Shown one piece after another: positions 9,365 to 18,146 of a stretch of DNA of 64,000 nt. A model generated the notes under the pieces. The model did not search any database and was not told where the DNA came from. It saw only the letters and a program-made list of their open reading frames with translations. A program made the translations under genes and the position numbers. Positions within the stretch are counted from its first letter, which is position 1. Each line of letters begins with the position of its first letter. The stretch lies in contig CAZZMW010000002.1 of NCBI GenBank assembly GCA_964655215.1, forward strand, positions 186,001 to 250,000. The letters are read 5' to 3'. Source of the stretch: Halothiobacillus sp964655215. Its GTDB lineage: Bacteria > Pseudomonadota > Gammaproteobacteria > Halothiobacillales > Halothiobacillaceae.

Positions 9365-9395
9365 TGGTACTGTTACATGACAGTACCAATTTTAT
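9365..9395 (+). terminator. Rho-independent terminator after DUF2058 gene
   Basis: A 9-bp stem TGGTACTGT / ACAGTACCA (9365-9373, 9380-9388) with loop TACATG, followed by ATTTTATTT. It lies 34 bases after the DUF2058 stop. Confidence 0.8.
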
Positions 9396-9401
9396 TTGAC
9401 G

Positions 9402-9433
9402 ATGAATCCAAACGAAAATAGGATTCATTTTTA
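9402..9433 (+). terminator. Second terminator-like hairpin
   Basis: ATGAATCC (9402-9409) pairs with GGATTCAT (9421-9428) across an A-rich 11-base loop, followed by TTTTATTA. It stands directly behind the first terminator, so the two form a tandem. Confidence 0.55.
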
Positions 9434-9586
9434 TTATGGACATGGCGGAAATGTGTCTTGCGAGCTCCCGATTAATTCGTGAGTTGAAACGCCTCTGGAT
9501 ATGAAGGGGTATCAGCTCATTGGGGGAAGAATGAAAACATCAAGCAAATCTGGGCATATGGGTTTTCCCGGAAAGAGGCTTCTCTC

Positions 9587-12319
9587 TTGAATTTGAAGAC
9601 ACGAACAAAACTACACCAGGTCAGAAATTCTCTTTACGCTGTCCTAAAGTGCCAAGCTTGCCTGTTGGCGTTACCGATGATCATGATGCTGATTTGCGTG
9701 ATTTTGGTCGAGGTACAGCAATATAGCCGGGCGGTAGAAGGCGCGGAAATAAGTGCTGAAAGTGGTGGGAGTGCCTATGCTCAGCATATTCAGTCAAAAC
9801 TGAATGCACAATTCCTGACCTTGGAATTTGTAAGCGATATTCTGCTTGATTCTGATTTAAAACAGAATGATATATCAAAAAGCGCCATGATCGCGCTGAG
9901 AAAGTTCAGTGCGATTCACCCTGAGTTATATGCACTCAATATATTGTCTGCCGACCGTGCTCGAATTTTGTGGTCTACCCTGGATCAGAGTGCGACTCCT
10001 CTCGTTCAGGAAAATGATTTTACTGCCATACCCAATCACCCTAATTTTCTACTCGGCCCAAGCACATATGCCAGTCGATTTAATGGCTACTTTATAGCCA
10101 TGAGCTACCGGGTTAAGGATCCGCAAGGGAAGACGATCTTTTATGTCGGGTCGCCTTACCGACTGGAAAAAATGTTGTCGTTTGATATTGAAAACTCGCC
10201 TTGGAAATTTGCCCTAAAAGATAGTCGCACCAATCGTATATTGGGGCAATGGCAAGATGGCGTTGTTTCACTGAATTCTTCGGATTTGACCGATTCAAAT
10301 AACCCGCAATCGGTTGAATTGGATGATTATCCATTTGTAATAGATATTTATGGTGCAGAAAAGATTGCTTGGGCGACTTACCTGAAATCGGCCCCGCCGC
10401 GCTGGGCGTTGGAAACCGGTTGGTTGGTTATTCTCGGTATAATTTTGTGGATGATCGTGAGTTTGTTGCGCGAGCGTGAGTTGGCCAATCTGAGCCTGCA
10501 GCAGATAGCGAATGGTATTTCATCCGGTACAGATAATGATTTCTATCAAAAAATAGTATTGAATTTGGCAAAATTGTTTCGTGCCGATATGGCATTCATC
10601 GGCATATTGGATGAATTTAACCCGGAGCAAATCATAACCTTGGCCTTGTATGCCCAGGGATCAATCCGGCCCAATATGAGCTATGCCATAGCAGGCATGC
10701 CCTGCGAACAGGTTATCGGGCATCAAACTCGCTATTTTCCGTTGGAACCGCAGGCGCGCTTCCCTTTCGGTGAGTTGTTGTCCGAGTGCGGCGCCCGGGC
10801 CTATCTGGGCGCGCCATTGCAAGGCCCTCATGGTGAACCGCTTGGCCTGATCGTGCTGATCAATAGAAAACCCATGGAAATCAGCAAGCAGCAAGGCGAA
10901 ATCCTTGAGATATTCACGGCAAGAGCGAATGCAGAATTACAGCGCTTACACGCCGAGGCCCATATCCGGCGACTGGCTTATGAAGATCAACTGACAGGCA
11001 TGGCGAACCGGTCTCTGCTTGTAGATCGACTGAGCGAAGCGTTAAGCTGGGCCGGGAAGTCGGGAACTTATGGTGCGCTTCTGCTTATTGACCTTGATCA
11101 CTTTAAAACCATCAATGATGCGCTCGGTCACCATATCGGTGACGATCTGCTCAAAGCGGTAAGTCAACGTCTCAAGGCGGCAGTTGAAGAAGATGTTCTT
11201 CTGGCGCGGCTGGGTGGCGACGAGTTTGTGGCGCTGATCAACCCGGAAACCACACGGATATCCGCCGCTGAAGAACGTGCAAACGAATTGGCCCATCGCA
11301 TTCTGGACATACTGCAAGCGCCACTTTTTTTTGGTGAGCGTTCTTTCACCATCGGGGCCAGTATTGGCGGAGTGATTTTCCCGAAGGCCGAAGATTCCGC
11401 GCAGGATATTCTTCGTCATGCGGATATGGCGCTGTACAAGGCTAAAGATTGTGGCCGCGGGAACACACAGTTCTTTGTGCCTGCAATGCAAACGGCAGCG
11501 ACGGTACGAATGCAGCTCGAAGAAGGCTTGCGACTGGCTATTGCCAATCAAGAACTTGAGTTGTACTACCAGCCCCAGGTCAACGCTTCCGGGCAACTGG
11601 TTGGTACCGAGGCACTCCTCAGATGGAATCACCCTCAAATGGGTGTTATTTCTCCTGCCGAATTCATCCCAATCGCCGAAGAAACAGGGCTGATTCATTC
11701 AATTGGACACTGGGTATTCAACCAGGCATGTATTCAACTGGATGGCTGGCTTGAAGAGGGTTTGCCCTTCTTCGGGCATCTGGCGATCAATGTCAGCCCC
11801 TGGCAGTTCATTGAACGGGGCTTTGTCGATCGAATCCGGGAAATTATCTCGCTATACGAAATCGATCCACGTTATTTAATGTTGGAAGTAACAGAGTCAG
11901 CCTTGTTGTACGACCGGATCGAAACCATCGATAAGCTGAAGACATTCCGCAATATTGGTTTTCAAATTTCATTGGACGATTTTGGAACCGGGTATTCATC
12001 TCTTTCATATCTCAAGGATTTGCCTTTAGATCAGATAAAAATCGACAAATCATTCATTGACGAGTTGGATGACCGTAACGAGCATCCATTAATCGAGAGC
12101 ATCTTGGTGATTGGCCGACAGGTCGGATTGGTTGTTATTGCCGAAGGCGTTGAAACAGAAAAGCAGCACAACCGTTTAATTGAAATGGGTGGTGATGGTT
12201 TTCAGGGCTATCTGTTCAGCCGACCTCTCCCTGAAAAAGAATTTGTTCAGTGGATTATATCTAATGACGGTTTGGTTCATCCGCGTGGAGAAAGTGGCAT
12301 TACACCCGGTCTCCTTTGA
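9587..12319 (+). CDS. Membrane GAF-GGDEF-EAL c-di-GMP signalling protein
   Basis: A 910-residue sensor protein. A membrane helix near residues 24-44 and another near 276-294 flank a periplasmic sensor of about 230 residues. A GAF-like domain (about 310-440), a GGDEF domain (LARLGGDEF near 540) and an EAL domain (TEALLRW near 673) follow. The EAL signature looks complete: NVSP, EVTES, DDFGTGYSSL, IKIDKSFI, AEGVET and QGYLFSRPLP. The GGDEF active site is intact, but the position of the inhibitory RxxD site reads VEED. It could therefore make and/or degrade c-di-GMP; phosphodiesterase activity seems likely. The start is TTG with AGAGG at 9574-9578. The 5' third looks more AT-rich than its neighbours. 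Confidence 0.93.
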   Translation: MNLKTRTKLHQVRNSLYAVLKCQACLLALPMIMMLICVILVEVQQYSRAVEGAEISAESGGSAYAQHIQSKLNAQFLTLEFVSDILLDSDLKQNDISKSAMIALRKFSAIHPELYALNILSADRARILWSTLDQSATPLVQENDFTAIPNHPNFLLGPSTYASRFNGYFIAMSYRVKDPQGKTIFYVGSPYRLEKMLSFDIENSPWKFALKDSRTNRILGQWQDGVVSLNSSDLTDSNNPQSVELDDYPFVIDIYGAEKIAWATYLKSAPPRWALETGWLVILGIILWMIVSLLRERELANLSLQQIANGISSGTDNDFYQKIVLNLAKLFRADMAFIGILDEFNPEQIITLALYAQGSIRPNMSYAIAGMPCEQVIGHQTRYFPLEPQARFPFGELLSECGARAYLGAPLQGPHGEPLGLIVLINRKPMEISKQQGEILEIFTARANAELQRLHAEAHIRRLAYEDQLTGMANRSLLVDRLSEALSWAGKSGTYGALLLIDLDHFKTINDALGHHIGDDLLKAVSQRLKAAVEEDVLLARLGGDEFVALINPETTRISAAEERANELAHRILDILQAPLFFGERSFTIGASIGGVIFPKAEDSAQDILRHADMALYKAKDCGRGNTQFFVPAMQTAATVRMQLEEGLRLAIANQELELYYQPQVNASGQLVGTEALLRWNHPQMGVISPAEFIPIAEETGLIHSIGHWVFNQACIQLDGWLEEGLPFFGHLAINVSPWQFIERGFVDRIREIISLYEIDPRYLMLEVTESALLYDRIETIDKLKTFRNIGFQISLDDFGTGYSSLSYLKDLPLDQIKIDKSFIDELDDRNEHPLIESILVIGRQVGLVVIAEGVETEKQHNRLIEMGGDGFQGYLFSRPLPEKEFVQWIISNDGLVHPRGESGITPGLL

Positions 12320-12648
12320 GTACTTTGCACGCCAATCGGATAAATGTTCCATTTGAACAAGCAGCATCTTGCCGATAAGCAGGCATTCGCATCAACTGGC
12401 ATGCCTGCTCCCTTCGAATAAATCGAGATCAGAGTAAAAATTCTTTAGCGCCAACCCCATTGGACTCGCTCATTCATTTCCTCGTTCTGGTCATACATTC
12501 CCTCTGGTTCCACGTGGCGCTTATCAGAAGCGTTTGAAATGTTGGAGTGGAACGCGTTGCTTGATGGTATAAATGCCAAAAAACAATGAATTAAAACCAA
12601 CCAAGGGGCTTCAACCTGAAGCCAAGAGCCACCAGGGAGCAGACGATC
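12320..12648 (+). other. Gene-free stretch before the thaumatin-like lipoprotein gene
   Basis: Holds no convincing coding frame. A 9-bp hairpin AGCAGGCAT / ATGCCTGCT (12378-12386, 12401-12409) without a T-run may be a weak terminator of the upstream gene. TATAAA at 12571-12576 could be a -10 element for the downstream gene, but no good -35 stands at the right distance. Confidence 0.4.
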
Positions 12649-15183
12649 ATGCAGAGATCTTTTCGTTATTTATTCACGGCATCGATTGCTTTTTTGATCG
12701 CGCTGCTGTCGGGGTGTGGAGGCGGTTCCTCCTCGTCCTCGACGACCAGCTTTAGTGGCACGCTCACCCTCAATAACAGTGCGCCAATCCAGCAGTATGT
12801 GCTGGGTACCGCCATTGCCATTCCTGTGGCGGCCACCGGTAGTGGCAGCAGCGCGACCGTTCCAGTGACCATCACGTCCAGCAATCCGCGGGTAGTCTCC
12901 GTGTCGCCCAGCATCTGTTATTTGTCCGGTTCGGCACCGGGCAATACGTGTCAGGTGATTGTGCGGGGTATTGCAGCGGGGACGGTAACGCTGACGGCAT
13001 CCACGCCGGGTGCGACGGACGTACTGATTTCGGCGACCTATGGCGGAACAGCGCCTACGACGCCCAACTACGGTTCTGTTCAGATCGCTTCGTTTCCGAG
13101 TGCCATTGCAGCTTCAACCTCGAATGTGAATACCACGGCGCAACTCGGCCAGATCGTGACGCTGCAAACCAGTTTGACCGGTTTTGATACCGCGCTTGAT
13201 GGTGTGCCGATTCTGCTGACTCCTGACGGGGGCGCGACCATCGTCGGGAACCCGCAGTGCAACGTGGATAGCACGTCCGATGCGAATCACTATTGCACCT
13301 ATCAGTTGCAGTTGCCGGCCACGGCTCCCGCCAATAACACCGTGACGGTCACGGCAACGGTGGTAGGCACAGCGGCGACCTATCAAACATGGAATGCTCC
13401 GACGGTGACGATTACGACACAATCGACGCCGGTGGCGGGTTCTGTGGTGCTGCAAAGTATGGGGACCGGAGCCCCGAAGGATATGTCCAGTCCGATCTGG
13501 GCCGTGTTGCAGGACAGCTCCGGGGTGGGTAATACGGTGGTCACGCTCAATGCCGTCAATGGGAATGCTGTGATCAACCCGGGCGTGACTGTTTCCACCG
13601 GCCCATATCAAACCCTGTCCTGCACTCTGAGTTCCGCTCAACCTGTTTGCGGTTTCGGTGTCAAAGGGGTCACGGTGGGTGATGAAACCATCAGTGCGAC
13701 GACCAGTTCAGGGGGGTATAGCATCGCGTCGCTTCCGCTGGCCGTGACGGCACAGTTGAGTGCGGCGCGCATCATCAAGTTCGCCAATACCAGTACGTCT
13801 CCCGTATGGGTTGGTATCACGGGTGGTACATCCAACAGTTACGAAACCAACACTCTGGTTTCCACCATCGATCCGTCGACCAGCGGACCGAACAAGATGT
13901 GTGGCCCGTCGAATTCTGCCGGTGCCTGCCCAACCGGCTCGACCTGTTTGCAGGGCGGTGCCAACCCGAACTCGTCAACCACGTACTTCTGTTACTGGGA
14001 TCAACCGGTACCATCGAATGGCTACGCACTGGCCTCCAATGCCACGACGTCAACCAGCATCAGTATTTCCAATTCGTCGTATGACCCGATCGCGGACATT
14101 ACCTGGTCGGGCAACTTCTATCCGCGTCAGGGTTGCTCGCTGTCTTCCACCACGGGCGAGTTGACCTGTACGGTGGCCGATTGCGGCAATGCCACTTCCG
14201 GCTCGGCCTGCGCCCCTGGTACCGGCGGAGCGCCTGCAGTGGCGACCTTGCCCGAGGTCACGCTGCAATTGAACAGTACGGACTACTACGACGTGTCCAT
14301 TATCGGCGGCGCCAATGTGAAGACATCGTTCGGCCCGGACAGCAGTGCCGCAACTACGGCTAGCCCCGTGCCAGCGGCCAGCGGTTATTCATGTGGAACG
14401 GCAGGGGCCTTAGCCGCGCAGGGGAACCTTGCCGCGGCGGACTGGAACATGGCGACACACGTCATGGATACCTTCGTCACGGGTGGGTCAACAGCCTACA
14501 GCTTCGCGGCCCAGACCGGAAGCGGTTCGACGGCCTATTACCAGTTCGTTTCCACAGTCACGCCCAGACAGAATCCAGGTTGTACCAGCAGCAGTGCGTG
14601 CACCACTTCCGGTTATAAATGCGGCTATGACGCGAACGCCATCGACAATGGCACGAGTTCGGACTATGTCACCAGCTGCGGTCAGCATCTGGCCTGGCTT
14701 TCCGCCAATGCGGTATGGGCGCTGAATACCTCGACAACATCCAATACGGCGCCATTCCATTTCACCGGTTCTTATACCGATGCAGCAAGTGCCGTGATTC
14801 AGTACAACCAGCTGTTTACCTGCACGGCGCCGACGGTCAGCGGTTACAGCTCGCCCATCACGGATGCATCACAGGTGTGTGGCTGTACGAACTGGGGTGA
14901 TACGGGCTTGACGGCCGTAAGCGGGGATGCTGGGTTCACCGCCGCAGTGGCGGCACCCGCATCGGCCTGTACGGCCAACAACACCGTGACCGGTAGCTAT
15001 CTCTGGACTAGTTATGTGTTGCCCAGCATTGCTTGGCTGAAGGCATCATGCCCAACGTGCTACACCTATCCGTTCGACGATAAGAGCTCGACGTTCCAAT
15101 GCAGCAACCAGACGACCGCTGCTACGGGTACAAACTCGGTGCCGTATGTCATTACATTCAATGGCGATATTCCGGGGCTGTAA
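12649..15183 (+). CDS. Large lipoprotein with Ig-like repeats and a thaumatin-like domain
   Basis: An 844-residue surface or periplasmic lipoprotein. The N-terminus ends in lipobox LLSGC with Cys23, followed by a Gly/Ser linker. Residues about 35-365 form three Thr/Ser/Val-rich beta segments like bacterial Ig-like repeats. From about residue 371 the order of motifs follows thaumatin-like proteins: FANTSTSPVWVGI, then TWSGNFYPRQGC (about 484), CTVADCGN, GGAPAVATLPEVTL, DYYDVSI (about 544), and near the end YPFDDKSSTFQC with PYVITFNGD. Many cysteines, as in that fold. The domain is about twice the usual plant length, so an insertion is present between about 560 and 790. Function is unknown; glycan binding or hydrolysis is possible from family knowledge. 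AGGGAG precedes the ATG. It stands alone and is followed by a strong terminator. Confidence 0.85.
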   Translation: MQRSFRYLFTASIAFLIALLSGCGGGSSSSSTTSFSGTLTLNNSAPIQQYVLGTAIAIPVAATGSGSSATVPVTITSSNPRVVSVSPSICYLSGSAPGNTCQVIVRGIAAGTVTLTASTPGATDVLISATYGGTAPTTPNYGSVQIASFPSAIAASTSNVNTTAQLGQIVTLQTSLTGFDTALDGVPILLTPDGGATIVGNPQCNVDSTSDANHYCTYQLQLPATAPANNTVTVTATVVGTAATYQTWNAPTVTITTQSTPVAGSVVLQSMGTGAPKDMSSPIWAVLQDSSGVGNTVVTLNAVNGNAVINPGVTVSTGPYQTLSCTLSSAQPVCGFGVKGVTVGDETISATTSSGGYSIASLPLAVTAQLSAARIIKFANTSTSPVWVGITGGTSNSYETNTLVSTIDPSTSGPNKMCGPSNSAGACPTGSTCLQGGANPNSSTTYFCYWDQPVPSNGYALASNATTSTSISISNSSYDPIADITWSGNFYPRQGCSLSSTTGELTCTVADCGNATSGSACAPGTGGAPAVATLPEVTLQLNSTDYYDVSIIGGANVKTSFGPDSSAATTASPVPAASGYSCGTAGALAAQGNLAAADWNMATHVMDTFVTGGSTAYSFAAQTGSGSTAYYQFVSTVTPRQNPGCTSSSACTTSGYKCGYDANAIDNGTSSDYVTSCGQHLAWLSANAVWALNTSTTSNTAPFHFTGSYTDAASAVIQYNQLFTCTAPTVSGYSSPITDASQVCGCTNWGDTGLTAVSGDAGFTAAVAAPASACTANNTVTGSYLWTSYVLPSIAWLKASCPTCYTYPFDDKSSTFQCSNQTTAATGTNSVPYVITFNGDIPGL

Positions 15184-15226
15184 GTTTGGCTCCATGAGTT
15201 AGAAGACCTCGTACCGAGGCGTCAAC

Positions 15227-15259
15227 AAAAAAGCCCGGCACATCAGTGCCGGGCTTTTT
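15227..15259. terminator. Bidirectional rho-independent terminator
   Basis: AAAAAAGCCCGGCA (15227-15240), loop CATCAG, TGCCGGGCTTTTT (15247-15259). T-runs on both strands fit its place between two converging genes, the thaumatin-like lipoprotein gene (+) and the TonB receptor gene (-). Confidence 0.93.
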
Positions 15260-15296
15260 CTTTGGCGCCCGCTGGATTGCGGGCCGGGTTTTGACC

Positions 15297-17522
15297 TTAG
15301 AAGCTGTAGTTCAGGCTGGTGTAGATCGAACGACCCGGGCCGGGAACCGGCACGCCGAAGGGAACGCCGTTGATCGCCATGGTCTTGCCCTGGCCGAGAT
15401 AGACGCCGCCTTGAGGGAGGGCGTAGTAGCGGTTGAACAGGTTGTCGATGCCAACGTCGATACGCAGCTTGTTCCAGGTGTAGCTGGTGCGCAGGTTGAC
15501 GAGGCTGAAGCCGCCGGTCGGTTGTTCGCCGCGTACGGTGGAGACATCCGTTTTCGCCGCGACGAGGACGGTTTCCACGGTGTTCTGCCACGCGCCAACG
15601 TTCTGGATCAGGGCCAGTTTCGCGTTCAACGGCATCACGTTGTACAGGCTGTCGTTGGTGGTCGTGTTCCGGCCGTGCGTGTAGCTCACCATACCGGTGG
15701 TGGTGAAGCGCCCGAAGTTCTGGGTGTCGGCCAGCAGGTAGTGACCGGACACGTCGGCACCATAGATGCGGGCGTTCTGGTTCACGTATTGCAGCACGTT
15801 GTACTTGCCGGTCTGGCAGGTCGTGCCGGGCATGCACTGGGCATCGATGTAATCCTGAACATAGGAATAGTACGGTGTGACTTTCACGCCCCATTGCTGG
15901 CCGGTCGCGTCATGCCAATCGGCGGTGGCGCTGATGGTGTTGGCTTTTTCGGGCTTGAGGTTGATGTCGCCCACATAGCCGTTACCGTCGCCGACGAAGT
16001 TGTTCATGATCGCCGCCATCGGCCAGGCGGACCAGCTGTAGCGCTCATACAGATTTGGCGAACGGGCCTGACGTGCAAAGCCGAGTTCGTAGGATTGGGT
16101 CGCGTCCGGCGTGTAGCGTGTGAGCGCGGTGAAGTTGAGGTTGTGATCGGTTTTTTCGCGGTCGCTGGCATTGAAGGCAGCGGCATCCTTGGCCGTCATC
16201 ATGTAGCTGGTGACGCCCATCTGGGTGCTGTAACCGGAAACCGGGCCTGCATTCATGCGAACGGTATCGCTCCGTACGCCGATCTGCGTCATCCATTGCG
16301 GTGTCCAGTGTGCGTCCCATTCGGCGAACAGGTCGAAGCGGTCGCGCTGGCCATCGTTGATGTTCCAGAACGTGCCGGGTGACATGCCGCCCGTGCCGGA
16401 TGCAGGCCACCAGTCGTCCAGACGGTATTTCTGGAATTCGGTGCCGAGCTTGAGGACGTCGCGAGCGGAGAGGTCGATATTGGCCTGTACTTTCGCGCCG
16501 GTGTTCTTGCCTTCGGTGTTCATCGGCATGCCCGGGGCGGTCATGTACCAGAACTCGCGGTCTTCACCGAAGTTCATCTCGTGACGCACGTGCTGATGAT
16601 AGGCGCGGGCATCCAGGGTGCCCCAGTCGTACAGCCCTTTGTAATGCAGATTGAACTGCGTGCTGTTGTTCTGCGTCATGTCCATGCGCTGATTGGGGTA
16701 GTTCTCATAGGGAATGCGCTGGATGCCGACGCCCAGCTCGACCATCTGCGTGCCCGCATCGTTCTGATAGGCGGCGCTGAGTTCGTGATTCTGCGATTTG
16801 TAGGCCGAAGAACCGACCGTGTCGCCCTCAAGCCAATGGCTGATGCCCGTGGAAATGTCCTTCGGATCGGTCGAAGACAGACCGGCTGGTTTGAAATCGC
16901 CGCCTGCCTTGTAGTTGTCGGATTGTGCCGTCGAACCTCGATAGCTCAGGCTGAAATTCCGCGTAGCCAGCGTCGCGGCCAGATTGCCGCCGTAGGCGCT
17001 GCCGTTGCTGCGGTAAAACCCGCCGATCTCGCCGTGTGTCACGGTGCCTTCGCCGGGTTTGGCGAAGACGGGATCGGGTGAATCAACCTGAATCGTGCCG
17101 CCGATGCTGTCCCCGCCGACAGAAACCGGCACCACGCCGCTATACACGCGCACCTGACCGATGTTGGTTGGGTCGATGTACGACAACGGCGAGTTCATGT
17201 GGTTGGGGCAGGCGGCGATCAGGTCCATGCCGTCGACCTGCGTGCGCAGACGGTCGTCGGCCAGGCCATGAATGATCGGCAGGGCAGAAACACCGCCCGC
17301 GCTGAACAGGCTCACGCCGGAGAAATCGGCCAGCAAACGGGCCGAATCGCTGGTCGCAGCCCGGGCGGCCTTGATTTGTTCCGAGGTGAGTTCCTGGGCT
17401 CCGGCAGGTACGGTCGCCGGTCTGGTCGAGGTGACCTCAACAGGCGGCAGTTCGGTTGTGGCAAACGCCGTCAAGGGGGCGGCGGCAATCAGAATCGCGA
17501 GCGGTTTTAATTTGAATTTCAT
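15297..17522 (-). CDS. TonB-dependent copper receptor, OprC/NosA type
   Basis: Outer-membrane beta-barrel receptor of 741 residues with signal peptide (LAILIAAAPLTAFA), a TonB-box-like LPPVEVTST at about residues 25-33, a plug domain (residues about 40-150) and a barrel ending in aromatic YSF. The plug carries CPNHM (C105 to M109, a CxxxM pattern) followed by NSPLSYIDPTNIGQV. The barrel has RHEMNFGED with H314 and M316 (HxM). OprC of Pseudomonas aeruginosa binds copper through CxxxM and HxM, and NosA-type receptors share the CxxHMN-PLSYI stretch, so copper import is likely. The barrel loops are also Met-rich (MTAPGMPM). No nos genes are adjacent. Confidence 0.9.
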   Translation of the reverse strand: MKFKLKPLAILIAAAPLTAFATTELPPVEVTSTRPATVPAGAQELTSEQIKAARAATSDSARLLADFSGVSLFSAGGVSALPIIHGLADDRLRTQVDGMDLIAACPNHMNSPLSYIDPTNIGQVRVYSGVVPVSVGGDSIGGTIQVDSPDPVFAKPGEGTVTHGEIGGFYRSNGSAYGGNLAATLATRNFSLSYRGSTAQSDNYKAGGDFKPAGLSSTDPKDISTGISHWLEGDTVGSSAYKSQNHELSAAYQNDAGTQMVELGVGIQRIPYENYPNQRMDMTQNNSTQFNLHYKGLYDWGTLDARAYHQHVRHEMNFGEDREFWYMTAPGMPMNTEGKNTGAKVQANIDLSARDVLKLGTEFQKYRLDDWWPASGTGGMSPGTFWNINDGQRDRFDLFAEWDAHWTPQWMTQIGVRSDTVRMNAGPVSGYSTQMGVTSYMMTAKDAAAFNASDREKTDHNLNFTALTRYTPDATQSYELGFARQARSPNLYERYSWSAWPMAAIMNNFVGDGNGYVGDINLKPEKANTISATADWHDATGQQWGVKVTPYYSYVQDYIDAQCMPGTTCQTGKYNVLQYVNQNARIYGADVSGHYLLADTQNFGRFTTTGMVSYTHGRNTTTNDSLYNVMPLNAKLALIQNVGAWQNTVETVLVAAKTDVSTVRGEQPTGGFSLVNLRTSYTWNKLRIDVGIDNLFNRYYALPQGGVYLGQGKTMAINGVPFGVPVPGPGRSIYTSLNYSF

Positions 17523-17738
17523 CGTGACTTCTACTGTTGGCTTTTATGAGCTGGTTAAAAAGAAAGGCCAGACCCATCAGCAAGTTTGTTGCCAACGTGT
17601 AACAAGTTGATATTGAATCGAATTAAGCGAGATGGATTCTGAAATAAATGCGGCATATCCCGCATCGCCGCGTGAAATGACCCATTTCTTCCGAGCCAGT
17701 GACTAGGGGATGGCGGGCAAAAGTCGTACTCGGCAGTA
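17523..17738 (-). other. Upstream region of the copper receptor gene
   Basis: About 215 bases with no gene. It must contain the receptor promoter on the minus strand. I found no clear CueR, Fur or FNR site: an FNR-like TTGAT near 17610 lacks its matching half. Confidence 0.4.
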
Positions 17739-17772
17739 CAAAAAAGTGCACTCCGCCCCGGATGGCGGAGTG
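17739..17772 (-). terminator. Minus-strand terminator, possibly for der
   Basis: On the minus strand CACTCCGCC (17772-17764), loop ATCCGG, GGCGGAGTG (17757-17749), then CACTTTTTTG. It faces der, which stops about 375 bases away at 18147. The pseudogene lies between them. Confidence 0.7.
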
Positions 17773-17778
17773 GGGGTT

Positions 17779-18119
17779 AGCGTGTTGCAGAACGTGGCCT
17801 TTGCCGTGACTTCATGCTGGTCGGACTGGAGCAAGGCACGGGTTGAAGAGCAGTGCATCAAGTAGCTGGGTCTCGTGGGTCTCAAGCACGCGCTGAACAA
17901 GAAGCCGCACCAGTTTTCCGGCGGAATGAAGCAGCGGGTCGGCATCGCCCGCGTCTTTTCAATCGAACCGAAATGCTGTTGATGGAAGAACCGTTCGGTG
18001 CGTTGGATGCCCTTCTGTTCGGCAACCCAGCATGCCGTTTTCATGATCACGCAAGATTGCCGAGGGAGATTTGCCAGCGGATTACGACCCACAGCACCCG
18101 CCCATCATCCGACTGCTGA
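17779..18119 (+). pseudogene. Remnant of a nitrate/cyanate-type ABC transporter ATPase (NrtC/NrtD-like)
   Basis: Piecing together frames gives, in family order, VLQNVAFAV, an in-frame TAG at 17862, LGLVGLKHALNKKPHQFSGG (about 17865-17924) and MKQRVGIARVFSIEPK. After a frameshift near 17970 follow MLLMEEPFGALDAL and, after another shift and a deletion, HAVFMITQD. These are the Q-loop region, the ABC signature (FSGGMKQR; normally LSGGMKQR) and Walker B (LLMEEP for LLMDEP) of the NrtC/NrtD/TauB ATPase group. The Walker A part is missing. No intact partner genes are near, so this is a relic. The exact 3' limit is uncertain. Confidence 0.82.
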
Positions 18120-18146
18120 ATCTCGCCACGGCGTCACCCGTTCGGG

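Noticed and set aside
15246..16382. Long plus-strand open frame (378 codons) opposite the TonB receptor gene
   Set aside because: It is antisense to a clear receptor, with no family motifs and no ribosome binding site; it is a by-product of the high-GC codon pattern.
17703..18092. Minus-strand open frame of 129 codons
   Set aside because: It lies opposite the ABC ATPase relic, has no recognisable motif and spans a terminator.
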